From the NCBI GenBank assembly GCA_003024785.1, contig PUQB01000163.1, positions 107,738-171,737 on the forward strand: DNA of 64,000 nt. Direction: 5' to 3'. The notes under the pieces were generated by a model. The model had not been told where the DNA came from. It made no database searches and saw only the letters and a list, made by a program, of their open reading frames with translations. The stretch comes from Selaginella tamariscina. Lineage: Eukaryota; Streptophyta; Lycopodiopsida; Selaginellales; Selaginellaceae. Positions 25,048 through 38,200 of the stretch are shown here, piece by piece. The position numbers and the translations under genes are program-made. The first letter of the stretch is position 1, and every line of letters starts with the position of its first letter.

Positions 25048-25195
25048 TCGTATGGATTACATTTGAGAGTACCTGCTTATCTTGCTCTGCAGATTTCTGT
25101 TCACGCTTCTGTGCTCGAATTATGAATCTATTGTGTTGAACACGCTCCTGCATTCCCGGAGCTCGATTGATCCGCCCCGCGAAGCAGGCAGCCAT
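21972..25195 (-). CDS. HCF173: HCF173 homologue: atypical SDR with CIA30 insertion, needed for psbA translation
   Basis: Fifteen exons on the minus strand, approximately 25195-25073, 24844-24579, 24254-24204, 24104-23943, 23853-23652, 23579-23504, 23426-23291, 23138-23034, 22902-22831, 22768-22679, 22585-22520, 22453-22398, 22310-22233, 22144-22097 and 22043-21972; all have GT-AG borders. After a likely transit peptide (MAACFAGRINR) come a Rossmann core (VLVTGATSRVGRILIRKL), VVGDLGEPETL, a CIA30 domain (KLVLAKF, LWDIRRGEAF, RGGHVDMV, RIPFSQFRPL), and the second Rossmann part (DFILVSCSA, LGYTIVRPGPL, GISCADVADVC), ending YLTPALSVLEKNT. In Arabidopsis HCF173 activates psbA mRNA translation on chloroplast membranes. 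Single-base breaks lie near 24760, 24582 and 22452. Convergent with the LFS-like gene. Confidence 0.93.
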
Positions 25196-25199
25196 CGCC

Positions 25200-26445
25200 A
25201 GAGCTTTGCAAATATACCTCAAAACAGAGCATGTCCATCCTAGTGTACAAGAGACTGAAATGTCTCCACGTGGCTTAATATACACCGTGCAAATTAGGGC
25301 TCCTGGCGTCTTTGGTGAAATTCTATCCAGCTTCCATGGGATTAACTGGGAATTAAAAATTATAAAATAATTATTTAAAAACATCTTGACTTAAATAAAA
25401 ATCCATATATATATTGTTATTAATATTATTTTTAATCTCCAAAATTAAGTTAAAAAACATTAGTTTATAGATTGTTATACTTTTGAATAAGGATGAAAAA
25501 CTTTACAAATTAATCAACAATAAAGAAAATTTAAATTTGCAAAATTCTATTTTAAATGATTAAGACTTAAGTTCTTTAAAACACTGTATAATCATCACAA
25601 CAATAGATCCAATGTATTTATTATTTATTTATCTATATCTCAAATTCAACATTATTTTTATATTAACTTCTTTAGGCTTTTAATTCATTCTTCATATATT
25701 ATTGTTCCTCGTTATTGGTTCACTTGGTATTTCCTTAATATTTATTAGTTGAAAGTGTTAACTCTTTAAGTTAATATATTTCACTCTTTTAAAATATAAT
25801 AATGCATTAAAATTGGGCAATATATAATTGATTATTCTTTTCCATATATGGCTAAGTATTTAAAAAGAATCTAAGATAAATGTTGATTTTAAAACATTAT
25901 ATGAAAAAGTTCTTACTTAATTAATTTGTTGCATTTAAAGGATCTAGAATAAAAAAGAACAAGGTAAGGTCTTTCACATATATAGTTTACAATTTTTTAA
26001 ATTCAATTACTCATTTAAAATAGTCTAAATGTCAAGCAATTAAGATTTATTCAAAAATAGCATTATTAATTTTTGTGAAGCTTACACAAGATAATGGACA
26101 AAGTATAATGTCAAAATATTTATTGATTTAATTAAAAGTAACATTATTGACTTTTGTGAAACTTACACAAAATGAATAAATGTCAAAACTTTAATATATT
26201 TTAAAAGGTAACATTAAGGTTTGTAAAAGGTTAGAGCTAAGAAAAAGTAAGAAATAGGATAATATAAATATATTTCAGTTGACTTTAAAAACACTACACT
26301 CTTATTAAATATATTAGTAACATATTGAAACTTATGGATTTTACTTGTAAACAATATTTGTATGTTATCCAACCTTATAGCCAAGTTATGCTGGTGCCCT
26401 AAGTATAAATTAATTTTCTTTCATACATTGTTAGAAACCAAATAT
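25200..26445. other. AT-rich intergenic DNA upstream of HCF173
   Basis: About 25200-25340 should hold the HCF173 promoter and 5' untranslated region. It is less AT-rich than the rest; no TATA box was assigned. Beyond that no coding or structured element was recognised. Confidence 0.55.
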
Positions 26446-26449
26446 AAAG

Positions 26450-28000
26450 CATGTAAAAATTGCATTTATTGAACTTTCCTACGTTGGAGGAAAGCCCGTA
26501 AGAAAGATGTAATAAAAAATCTTACGGCAATAACACAGATAGGAGAATCAGACAGTTGGAGAAGGATAAGATTCAGTTAGGGCAAATTAAGGCAAGAAGG
26601 GAGAGAGAGAGGCTATGTATGAAGAATATAGAGAGCTATGGAGAGGAATGCATGAGAGAAAGAGGATCATTAGGAGTGAAGTAAGTCTTCTTATTTGCTA
26701 TCTCTTGTAACCATTTAATAATGCAAGTGTATAATTATATATATATAAATATGATATATATAGTGAATATATGCTTGACATATGAGAAAGTTATCTTAAA
26801 AGTGTTATAACATAGCAATGGCCAAAACAAAATCTTATCCTTGACCTTAGAAACGAGATAAGGTGCATATATATAGCAATACTAGGTCGAAATTCCATAT
26901 CCTTTAACATGGAAAAGCTTTCCCTATGCTATATAGTGATTTTTACATACAGAAAAGTTTTGCCATATTAATGTCATGTATCATTTGTGATTAGTATTTT
27001 CATTTGTAAATAAAGTGTTGAGCCTTGAGCCTGACTTATCAACATGGGATCATAGTATATTAATTAGGGTAGACTTATTGGTTCTTGTTTTTTGAATGTA
27101 TTATGCATCAACTATAATAAATCATATAAGAGATGACCTTGTCATCTTCTTTGACTAAAGAATTAAATGCTTTCATGAAATTATTTTTCTTAAAGGGAAA
27201 GAAGGGCTTGTGCGTGATTATATCGGGAAAGAGCAAGTGTCCCTATAAGACAATAAATTTTGAAGGTTATAAAGAGTGGGTCAATTTAAATTCATGAGTC
27301 AGAGATGATTAACGCTCATTGTATTTAGTTTATGTTGATGTTGAGAAAGATGATGTAAGAAATTAGGTAATTATTTATGAAATCATGGACACTCAAGCTA
27401 CACAAGAAGTTGATGTTATCATCAAGAATAACGAGTTATATGTAAATGAAACAATGGATCACATTGTTACATCATTGAAGCATAAGGTTGTAGAAATTTG
27501 AGTAACTAACTTTAATGTAAAAGTTACAAAGGATGAGTTCTTGGTTGTGCTATCTAAAGGCTTATGAAATTCAACATTGAAATTCCATTTGTGTATGTTG
27601 AGAAAACAAGATATGAACCATGAAGAGTTATTCAAATGAACTTTACAATTTGAGAAGTCAACAAGTATTATACCTCGTTCTAGTCATGAGAGTGATTTGT
27701 CAACGATGACTTAGAGTTCATAAGGAAATAGGCAAGACAAAAAAACCTATTTGAGAACATATTGAATTTAAGGGACGTTCACAATTCATATATCCAGCTT
27801 TACATGGCAACGATGCAAGTCATTGTTTTGAGGGTTGGCATGAATTTAACTTGCATTATGAAATCTGTAAGAAAGTAGAACATCTGAGTAAGGATTGTCC
27901 TATAAAGTAGTAAGGAAGAGAGGCTCGTTAACAAACTAAACAACAGAGTTCTTCTTCTTTAAATAAGAATAAGTTTCATCATTGAGGGAAAAAATAATGA
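26450..28000 (+). mobile_element. Decayed LTR retrotransposon with gag remains (copia-like guess)
   Basis: About 27810-27905 translates, with interruptions, as a retroviral-type zinc knuckle. It reads YEICKKVEHLSKDC, where the first cysteine of CX2CX4HX4C has become tyrosine. Upstream, 27090-27710 has scattered gag-like residues but many stops. Farther left, 26450-27040 looks like an LTR (GGAGGAAAGCCCGTAAG, a purine-rich stretch, CTTATTTGCTATCTCTTG). It is followed by TATCAACATGGGATCATAG, which could be a primer-binding site similar to those pairing with initiator tRNA-Met. No second LTR, protease or polymerase was found. The Ty1/copia assignment rests only on general layout and is uncertain. 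Confidence 0.4.
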
Positions 28001-28471
28001 AAACAAAGAAGAACAAGAATGTAAATTACATGGTTAGTAGCAAATGGCTTAGCTTAGATGACAAGAGTTGTGGACGTAAAGTTTGCATTTTATGCTCTTT
28101 AGTTAGATTATGCTACGACTAATTATTCAACTTACGTAAAATAATTATTTAACTCTTTTTAAACAATGTTCTAGGTAAGTGTTTAATGGTGTCGAGGTAT
28201 GTTCTAATTCATGACATACACTCCTTTAATTTGAACAAATGGGGAACAATGATATAACTTAAACTTCACAAATGATGGCGTAGAAGCTAAACATATATAA
28301 TATAGCTTTCTAACTAATGATACAAAAGTTGGTCAATTGTTTCAAATGGACTACATTGGTGAATGGCTTGAGTATAAAGCCTTCTATGATGCCTCTCTAT
28401 GAGTCATATGTTACATGGAAACAACATCGACAATCTTTTAATTCTAAAGCAAGTTCTCAAGCATCAAGAGT

Positions 28472-28568
28472 ATTAGAGTTAGGCTAACTCTAATAAAAAG
28501 GTCTACATACATTCGAGTGGGCTAACTGAGCCCTCAGTTAGCCCACTCGAATGTATGTAGACCTTTTT
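28472..28568. repeat. Two abutting perfect palindromes (10-bp and 36-bp arms)
   Basis: 28472-28481 and 28485-28494 are exact reverse complements around GGC (ATTAGAGTTA / TAACTCTAAT). Immediately after, 28495-28530 and 28533-28568 are exact reverse complements separated only by CC. A transcript would form a 36-bp stem. There is no gene nearby. It may be the core of a foldback or MITE-type element, or an assembly fold-back. Confidence 0.9.
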
Positions 28569-30148
28569 AGGTGCAAACACATAAAGAGAAGGGGGTCAAC
28601 CACTTTTTGTGTTATCGATTTGAGTCCACAAGTCAAACTTGTGATGGATGCTCATTTACTACATATTTTAATAAATTTAAATAAATGACATTCTTGACTT
28701 CATATTTTTTCTATTTGGTAGGGTGTTACTAAGGGTTTATGACTAGTTAATTATAGTTGACTACAAGTTAAAACCAGGTTTGGTATTATTTAGTGCCTTA
28801 AAATAAATTTGGAGAATTGATAAATCGGATGGAGATTATAATCTTAGGTATCAGAATTTAAAAATAGCACTATATACTATAAGTCCTCATAATTTATAAT
28901 ATTATACATTATAGTAAATTCATTCCTTAAGCATCTTAGTAACCTCAACACATGTCAAAGTTGTTTAATGGATGTGAGTGTTCTTGTCTTGATAAACTTA
29001 TCAAATATATAAATAAAAATGTTTACATGCCACATAACACTTGTTTTTAATCTTTCTTTTCATGAAACTTTCGCAAGTGCATATTAGTATATGTCTAATG
29101 TCTATAGTGTAGCAACGACCTTCAAATGTGGCATTGCACCTTATATGATATATCTCAACATTGATCACTATTTCTCTTGCCTCCATTATTTGTTGTTAAA
29201 TGCTTTAAAGATATTAGCCCTATAAGGCACTTGCTTACCATTATGCTATGGACATGTGCTCAGGTCCATAAGAGTTTGTGGTTATGGAACATCTCCAATA
29301 ACTATGTAAAAAATCCACTCTAATAAGTCCCATTGGTTCTTCCATGTAAAACTAGTCCCTTCATCCACATGTTACACAACTAGAAAGTTAGTTGCCTTAG
29401 TCATGATAATATTAACAACCCTACGAGTATGTTTGACATCTAAACCATAGAAGTAAATCAAAACCCATTTTGTATGGCCACCCACATATGCGTTCCTCGT
29501 AACAGCTAATTGGCTGATCTTACATAAGCTTTACATGCATCACAATTTACATCTTTACCAACACATCATGCATTAGTTTTGGGACTGGGTCTTTGATCAG
29601 GCCATTGGTTTTGTTGTACTTTTGCTTCATAACCATGGTGCTCAACTCCATTTGTGGCACTGCCCGTTCTCTCTTCTCACTTTTGTTGGTGAAACAACTC
29701 CATTTTCATGGTATTCACTGGCATGGTTAATCAAATCGATAATTTTATAAAAGATCATTTACGTCTTGGTGCTCTTTGTAGATTAAATTTTGATCTCCAA
29801 GATGGGCACCTTCAGTGTGATACTCCATTGATGTGCCAACGACAATTTCATGCACTACCACAACCACCACACTCAAACCCAGTGAAACTCGTTTGAACAT
29901 CGTCTCCTTCAATTGTTCAATGGTCAGTTTTATTTCAATGTACCTTCCCTCTTGAAATGCAATCATCTCTATGGATTCTCCCAAAGCGCATAACATATTA
30001 GTAACATAAGCAACATATAATTGAAGAGGACCACAACTAACTTCCAAAGTTAAATAAGTTCTAATGTTTATTTTTTGAAAGATTAGTTGTGAATGCATAA
30101 GCGACATCTCTAAGATGAAATTCAATTAACAAAATGATTTATTTTTTT

Positions 30149-30180
30149 TGGGTTGAGGTTTGTCAATGAACCTCAACCCA
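30149..30180. repeat. Perfect inverted repeat, 12-bp arms with 8-base loop
   Basis: TGGGTTGAGGTT (30149-30160) pairs exactly with AACCTCAACCCA (30169-30180). It is not preceded by a gene and has no T-run at its end, so it is not read as a terminator. Confidence 0.85.
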
Positions 30181-32089
30181 TAAAATACCTAATATGTGAA
30201 ATATCTTCACTAGTGAATTTTAATGTACATCTTAACTAACCAGCACTTGAGTTATGATAAATTTGTAGTGTCTACATGTTCTTTCTTCTCCACTATAGAT
30301 GGATTTCATTACACTATGCTTTAACTTCTTTCTTAGTTGGAGCCAAAAGCCACTCATGGCATATTATCTTATTCTCAATTTAGAATTCCAGTCAAATATA
30401 CAATTTGGTGTGTTTGTTAAAGCTCTGACTCTAATAGAAGAAACACGTCCTTTCACAACATTTCATGCGAGATGTTTGATCACCATTGTAAACCTCTCGT
30501 ACTGTTGTCTAGTTGGCACTAGTTACATTCATTAAGAACCCTTTGAAATTGGGATGTTTTTCTATATGTTTAAATATCACCTTGTTAAGAGAGTTTCAAA
30601 ACACCACTTGTGCAACGTGATCTTGCACTCTGAATTGGCCAACAATGACCAAATAATGTTTAATAAATATTAAAATACTTACTTCGAATCACAAATATGT
30701 GTTATCATGATAACCCAGTCCTTTATGCCATGGACATGGTTAAAATGAATCTAGTAAATGGTAAAATCAACATCGACATATTCATCATTTAAATAAGATC
30801 GACACCTGAAATTAATCCTCTCATGAAAATTTTAAAAATGTAAGATGTTAATCAACATTATCGAGTTAATTAAGAAAGAAACTTATATTTATTAATAAGA
30901 ACATCTGGACTTTAAATCCAAAATGGATTAAATACTAACAATCTTCGATCCAATGTCTAATTCTAATAAGAAATCATTATCATTATCCAAAAAAATGGTT
31001 TAGCACCTTTGTGTTATAATAAATTGAAGAAATAAATCAATTCACTAAATTGATTATCATCAGAGCAAAACTGTTATTGAGTAGGATATTCTTCGTATGT
31101 TCTTTATAAATTATCTTTTGAATATACTTCAAAGCGGTGGACATACTATTTATTATAATATTCACAACTATACCCTCATCTTTTTCAGAAATTCTTTGTC
31201 GACACCTTAATCCAAAGGATGATCGTGCAATAGTTACTTTGGGACAAAGATGTTGGCATTGACTTGACCCTTGTGATTTCTCTTTGGGGCGCAATGTGTT
31301 TCTTAAGATGTTTACTTTGACTTGGACTCTTTGGGACAAGATGTGCTCCTTAATGTAAGAGTATTATCTTTCTCCCTTTAGTCATAAAGACAAAAAAGCA
31401 ATTAACATTATGAGGAGGACCCATGTACTACTTAATTGAGTGACACGCAATTTATTTAAGTGATTTTCATCAAATAAGAAAGTGGCAATAACAACATGTT
31501 AATACAAAAATAACTATGTAGTCAAGATATCAACATATATATGGCCATGCATCTTTAGGATTGTCTCTAGCCCAGTGAATATGTGCAGTCAAGATATTAA
31601 TTGTCTTTAAGTTGAATAGAGTAATTTGAGAAGGGAATAATAATACTCACCACCTCTTTAAAAGTGGATATCATTGTCCACAAACTTAAGGGTTGATCGA
31701 GCTAGAAGCAATGGATGTACATATGTATATAAGAGGACTTATTAAGTTAGGATTAACCTCCTCATGCCACTCAATTAAAATGGAGTGATTGAAAGGATAA
31801 ATTAAACTTTGGTGGAGCTAAGTTGCATAATGCTACATAACTCAAACTTGTCTTCCACATTGCATGTCCTTGCCTAACTCTAGCATCCTAGGAATGTGTT
31901 TTTCCTTAATGAGGAATCACCCTTAAAGTCAAGGTTAGTAAATACATGTCGTCCCAAAGAGGAATTACCTTCTAAGTTAAAAGTAAATTTTAAGAATACA
32001 TATCATCTCAATGAGTAATTACTTCCAAGTCAAGGACAAAATTCTAAGGAATGCATCTCAGCACATGAAAGAATCACGCTCCAAATCTT

Positions 32090-32345
32090 AACTAACATAT
32101 TAAAAATTACGCTTCATCCCATGGTATAAGACTATTCCTAATAATAAGTCATCTGCCTATTTATAAATAGTCAAAATTATACCACTCAAGAATTAATAAT
32201 TCTAATTGAAATCACACCCTATCCCATGGTACCCAAGAATTAATAATTATATGAAAATTACACTTTGTTTCATAATACATAGGATTAATAATTGTAGTTG
32301 CAATCACATTTCATCTCACGGTACTTAAGAATTCATAAATGTTTA
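32090..32345. repeat. Degenerate tandem repeat, about 60-bp units
   Basis: Units of the form ATCNCATGGTAC-AAGAATTAATAATT, then AAAATTACACTTCAT, recur about four times (near 32106, 32214, 32262 and 32310). Related motifs (CATCTCA, AAGAATNCAT) extend back to about 31950. The units are diverged, so the array is old. Confidence 0.5.
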
Positions 32346-33499
32346 TTATTGAACAAATAGTTAGATTCAATTATTTTTTCCCTTTTAATTATTATACCTC
32401 ACAGTTTATAAGATTTTATCATATTTTCATAAATTAATTGAACAAAGGGTATTATTTAAACTTTCATTCTGGCTGAGCTTAACCAAAATGTATAACATTT
32501 TATAAGTATGAGAAGATCAATATTATAAACAAAATTAACATGCAAAAGACATACTTCTTATTTGTGACACAGGGATAAAGGTGTTTTAAAAGGAGCGTCC
32601 AAATGAATGGGTTTTGAAAGGTAGCCTGCATTATAAGATGTCGATGTGGTCCATAATAACAAGATATTGTTTCTATGCAAAAGCTTAGTAATAAATCTTT
32701 ATTGCTATATAATAAAAATGTGCCCAAATGATGACACGTAAGTGCTGCAGCTTAATTGTTTAAAGAATGATGTTTTTATTCTTTTAAATTCATAGAAATT
32801 TAAAATAATCATCTCAAACATTTATCATTAAAATTTATTAGTTTATAAGATTTTGTTGTTTTCTTATTTAATATTTCATAAAATATATTATACTGATATC
32901 TAAATTTATACTTAATCTACGAAATAATACGTTACTTTATATAAGAAGTCAGCAGTATAACCAGTCATATGATATACAGCTGTAGAGGTGGATAATAACA
33001 GTAGTATAAAATATACTATATAAAATATATAGTAGTCTCCAAAAGTTACAGATATTATTCCTGATAAGTACAAATAATATCGTATATGATGTTCTATATA
33101 AGTGCATATGAGTCATATATGAGTATAAATAATAATATATATAAGTACACATGAGTCATATATGATGTATATATGAGTCATATTAATATACGCAAATTTA
33201 TGAGTACAAAATGTAAAACAGAGCTTTTCATATTTCCTCTGTACAAAGTCATTATGCACATAACATACCTTGCATAGTCATAATAGAAAAACAGTTTTAT
33301 CTCTATTTGTTACGAAATCCCCGTTACGAATTATATGCCCGCTCCCTGTAAAAAGGCGTGTGTTTTAGACACACACGCACACGCACACGCACACACTCCA
33401 CTTACATTCACAAGTGGCTCTTCTGCGCCCTTGTTAGTAAACAGCACTGCGAAAGAGAGAACCTGCACAAAAGAGAAACAGTTGAATACACTTTAATAG

Positions 33500-34160
33500 C
33501 GTTATTAATTAATAGAATTTTGCATACCCTTTCTCATTTTCTCTGCAGTGGGCTGGAAGTGAGGACCTTCATCAGCCCCCTCACATGTAACCTCCCCAGT
33601 CGGGGTTCGATAACATACAACCCTTTGCTTCATCACGGAAAACCTGCGAGCAATACAATATGGTGTATTAACGATCGGCATGGAACACAATCAATATAAC
33701 ATGCCACGAACTAGAAGATTGTTATTAAATGTATATCGCTTTACAAAGTGAGTATTATATATCAAGCCACAACACACACAAACATACATATATATATATG
33801 ACATTTAAGCTAGATTAAGGCTTACCATCATCCTGTTGTCAATTGAGTCCAGATTGATGCAATGCTCACCGTCCTTCGGTGAGATTTGACATCTACAGTG
33901 GATTTCGCACTGGTTTTCTTTAAGCCGCTACAGTGCCGTGCGGGGGCGCTCATGTTGCATGGAATCTGTGTCGCCATAGCCGCCATTCTGGTGAAGAAGG
34001 GGCAAAATGGAACGAAAAACATAAGAAAATGTATAATTTACTCGAAAATGCGCCTATGCACATCAATCCACGCAGAGAAACAACAAGAAGAAAGTACTTA
34101 CCCCTTTAAATTCAATGTTTTTTCTTGTTTGCCGCTGTGTAGATCGATCTTTCACGACGA
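33500..34160 (-). CDS. Small unrecognised gene, two to three exons, possibly organelle-targeted
   Basis: A probable 5' untranslated exon (about 34160-34101) ends AAAGGG|GTAAGT. The next exon, starting just after TTCACCAG near 33988, contains ATG at 33986 (MAAMATQIP) and runs to AGGATGATG|GTAAGCC near 33830. A further exon begins at about 33643 after CTCGCAG and reads, in one frame, FSVMKQRVVCYRTPTGEV, then TCEGADEGPHFQP. The first coding exon opens with a Ser/Thr/Lys/Arg-rich, acid-poor stretch (CSGLKKTSAKS, VKSHRRTVS) that would suit a transit peptide. A second frame of the same exon gives a cysteine-rich reading, CEIHCRC, then DGEHCINLDSID. The two exons do not join in frame with either reading, so an indel is likely. 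I do not recognise the family. It lies just downstream of the RING/PHD gene on the same strand. Confidence 0.45.
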
Positions 34161-34313
34161 ACCCTAACCTATAAAAAATCATCGACGTGGTTATATCCAC
34201 ACGTGTTCGCGTGATCCGATGGCCCAATTTCATCGAGACACAAAAGATCTTTTGCCATTCGACGGCACGATTGCACGTATATATGTATTGAGTATTATTT
34301 CCATAAATCAGAA

Positions 34314-35251
34314 TTATTTAGGAATATTCTGTGAATACCTCTGGAGATACTGCTCAGCCAGCTTCTTAACCCTCGGCCCTTCGCTAATGAGAAACTCTGC
34401 TGACGTGGCGTCCTTGTGGTGTTGGAGGACCTTGGCCGTCGTCTTGTTTACTGTCCATTTATACTGCTCCGAGTTTATTACTCCACTCTTGTATAATGGC
34501 CTTATGTGCTCCTTCACATAATCTCCACCTACACACATGAACACGTATGTATGTGTGTATATGCGTGTAACGTATACATCTATACGTGGACAAGGTGTAT
34601 ATCCATCGTGCGTGTGTGAGAGAAAGAGCATTTCGTATATATATATTATAGATCTGTATACACAAATACATACGTACCTAATATATGCAGATATAGAATA
34701 TTATAGATATTATACACACTTCATTACTATTATTTGCTAACCTGTTGGTCAACCGAAGTTTCTTTGTAGAAGATTTATCCTTTGAAGAAGATTTAGAAGT
34801 ATTATTCTCTTTACTGAGGAGCATATTCTTGTCAATGTTAATGTTCTCACTCAAATGCTGAACAATATTACTCCTTACTCGATCGATCCGGCTAAGAATA
34901 TCAATAACAATATGCATATTAATAATATTTACAAAGGATATTAGATATTAACGTTATGCACTCGTACCGTACGATCGTATGACGTACATATAATGCACAC
35001 ATTACAACATAGTATATATGTGTATATGAAGTTAAGTAATTACCTGTCCAGCTCAGTGAACTTGTAATCATCTTCTTTAGAATGATTTGCCCCTTTGGTC
35101 TCCTCCAAAACGACAGCATCGTTGTCCTTTGTTTGCGATCGAGAAACATTCCGAGGCATTTTTCATGAATATGCTCCCTGTGGGTTTGATCCTTGTTCTT
35201 ATCCGCTGTTTTAATGCATTAGTATTACTATTTCTATACTAAATAAGAATG

Positions 35252-35282
<31 letters not shown>

Positions 35283-38200
35283 GCACAGTTCAAACCTGTT
35301 ATCTTCGAAACTTGTTCCTTTGTCTTCGATGGGGAAGCACTCTCCGTCTTCTCGACTGCTGTTATAACGTATGTTATACTTCAATGAACATATTTACTGA
35401 TGTGCGTGCGTGCGCTCTGTGATGTGTGACGTGTGACGTGTGCATGGGTGTCTGTGTGTGTATGTGCGTGTACCTTTCTCGGTTGTTTTGATAGGAACCT
35501 GTTCCTGTGTTTCTGCCTCAGCTGCTACGAATAATTCATATACCATCAGTGATAACTATTACATACACTACAAATATAATGTGTATTATAATACCTTTAT
35601 CCGTAGAAACTTGTCCATGTGTATCCGACTTCTTTTGTATTTCAGCTGCTATGAAGTATTAGTATCACTACGATAAAAGCATTTTAAATGATCTTTCCTA
35701 ACTATAATAAAATACTATAAGTAGGGATGCAAGCACACATATACATATCTACATGATATGAATTCAGACATGTATATGTATATGTCTATGTGTACAGATA
35801 TAGAAATACATATGACAAAGATATCAGGCTATTTTATTTGTTTCTTCTACAGTAAGGACTCCCGCTCAAATTCTCCACACGCACACACTTCTGAAACAAT
35901 GTTCTCCTTACTCTTTTCTGTGGAGTCCTTTTCGGTACGTAGATGCTCCAAAAGAGCATTTATACCCTTTCCAAATGCCACGTCTGTCATGTATTTCATC
36001 TTCTTCCTTGGTGATTCGTCAGCATTCTCGACTTTCTCTTCCTGTTGATTTGAAAAATTATCATGTCATTGTCAAAATCAATACTATATATGAATATTTA
36101 ATAGTTCATTAATCAGATTATAACCATATAACAATTATAACAATGAATTAATCATTAAACAATATTGTTATAATTCATAGATACACATGTATACAACAGA
36201 ATAGGTGTGTCTGCACGTATATTTTAACTGTCTCAATTATAACAATCTGATTAATTCATTGTTATAATTGAGACAGTTAAAATATACGTGCAGACACACC
36301 TATTCTGTTGTATACATGTGTATCTATACACAACATAAGAAGACGTGTACGGGATTTTCAAATGTATAAGACACTATGTGGTTAATCTATAAAAGGATAT
36401 CGTGTGTGTGTGTGTGAGAGAGAGAGAGAGGGAGGGAGGGAGACAAACAAACAGACAGACGCAGAGATGCACCTGGTCGGCAGGGCTTCCTGGGGGAGAG
36501 TCTGAAACCAGCCCGGTAGCCACTAATGCTTCCGCGACCGTGTCATCCGTGCTGTTTTCCTGTGGTTCTTCTGGCTTCTCCTTTGTGGACGCTCTCCACG
36601 TGCCAAGGTCCTTACACACAGGTTCACGTATACACCCTTGCTGGCAATATCATAAAATAATACGCAGATCTCCACAAACGTACACATGCATATGCATACA
36701 TTACAGCTTTCTCACATATATAGAGGGAATATTAGGTTTAGATGTCAATATATGTGATATGTCTGTGAGCATAAAGATATATTTAAATACTATGGATATA
36801 TTAAAAGAAACATATACGATTGATGTTGCTCGTCTTACATATATCTGTGCAAATGTGCATACATGCGTGCATTTATGTAGTGTTAAGGACAATAAAACAC
36901 GTGCTTGTCATACATACATAGATACATAATGTAAACACGCGCACGCAGAAAGAGAGAGAGAGGGACAGACCTGTTTGACTTCGCATATATCTCATTCTCC
37001 TTCGCAAGTGCGTCGTTAATTGCCTCGACGGAAGCCTCATTTCTTCCCACCGTGGTGTCTTTCAAGTAAACCTCCAGAAACCGGTTCAAATGCATCTGTA
37101 AACATACGTGTGTGTGTGTGTAAACGTATATAGACAAATTGTGTGTGTGCGTGCACATTTTTGATATGATTATCATATACATAAAACCTGTCTAACTGCA
37201 GTCGGCACTCGGTATTTTGGATTTGGATCCAAAATAGGCCTCATATCAATAGGAAGTTGTGACTGTCAATAAAAATAAAGATTTTAGTTATACACACAGA
37301 ATATACACACAACATATACATTATCAATGCACAAATATACACATACATACATGTACATGTACACGCACGCACAAAGTACCAGATTGACGAAGCCCTTCAA
37401 ATTAATCGTGTTCAACCTTAACCTGTTGCTTGTTTTTTCTCGCTAGAAGCTCAAGTGCCCACTGTTTCTTATCCTTAGCCTCTGGTTTCGCATCCTTAGC
37501 CTCCGGTTTTGTTTCTACACTGACCTTCGCCCTTTCAGCCTTTACACCTTTGCCCTTTTCACCACCCTTGGCAGCTTTGGCCGCTTTATCTTCATCTTTG
37601 TCCCCTCTCGGAAGCAAAGAGCAATCCGCGAAACACACCCTATCAAGTATCGAATCAGGCTCTTCTTTATCTCTAACCTCCTCATTAACCACTTCTTTAG
37701 CTGCTGTGTTAACCCGTTTCTCCTTTAAAACTTTAACTCTCCAGAATGCCACATCCCAATCCCGGTCGTATACTCTACGGCCCCGTATACCACCGTATAG
37801 CTTACGCTTTAGATTCTCTCTACCCGTATTTACCATGCACTTCTTCGGCTTTTCATCCCTTTTTACCATTGCGGCCTATATGCAGACAATAACTGTTCAT
37901 CGGGTAAATCCGTGTTTACTTGTTGCCTAATCTTCTCAGCTAATGATAAGTCGTCTGTTTCTCTTCTCATTATTATCCTTGTTCTCACACCCTGCAAATT
38001 TATATTAGTATATTTGTTATATACATGCACGCAGCAGTTGTCTAAGTTTCCAAAAGACACTGTGTGCATGTGTGTTACAGAGGCAGCTGGCTACATGAAT
38101 ATGATATAAATATTTATTAAATGCTCTCATCAATAAAAATTCCGTTTATCTAATAAAGAAGGATTACACAAATACATATATTGAATACATAAAAGTTGTA

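Larger units (their letters stand above)
28570..33300. other. Long AT-rich stretch without a recognised gene
   Basis: No domain could be recognised on either strand. The longest uninterrupted frame, 30125-29745 minus (126 codons), has no familiar motif. Its T/V-rich composition (a run of six valines) and the lack of neighbouring exons argue for decayed transposon sequence. Structured items inside are the hairpin at 30149-30180 and the repeat array at about 32090-32345, listed separately. Confidence 0.5.

Noticed and set aside
29745-30125. 126-codon minus frame considered as a gene
   Set aside because: No recognisable motif, no supporting exons, and atypical composition; kept only as unassigned sequence.
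36177-36327. Palindrome considered as a terminator or attachment site
   Set aside because: It is inside a eukaryotic intron, the arms are too long and perfect, and there is no recombinase gene nearby.
37430-37930. Long plus-strand frame rich in Ser/Ala/Leu
   Set aside because: It is the antisense shadow of the RING/PHD gene exon, which has the conserved protein motifs on the minus strand.
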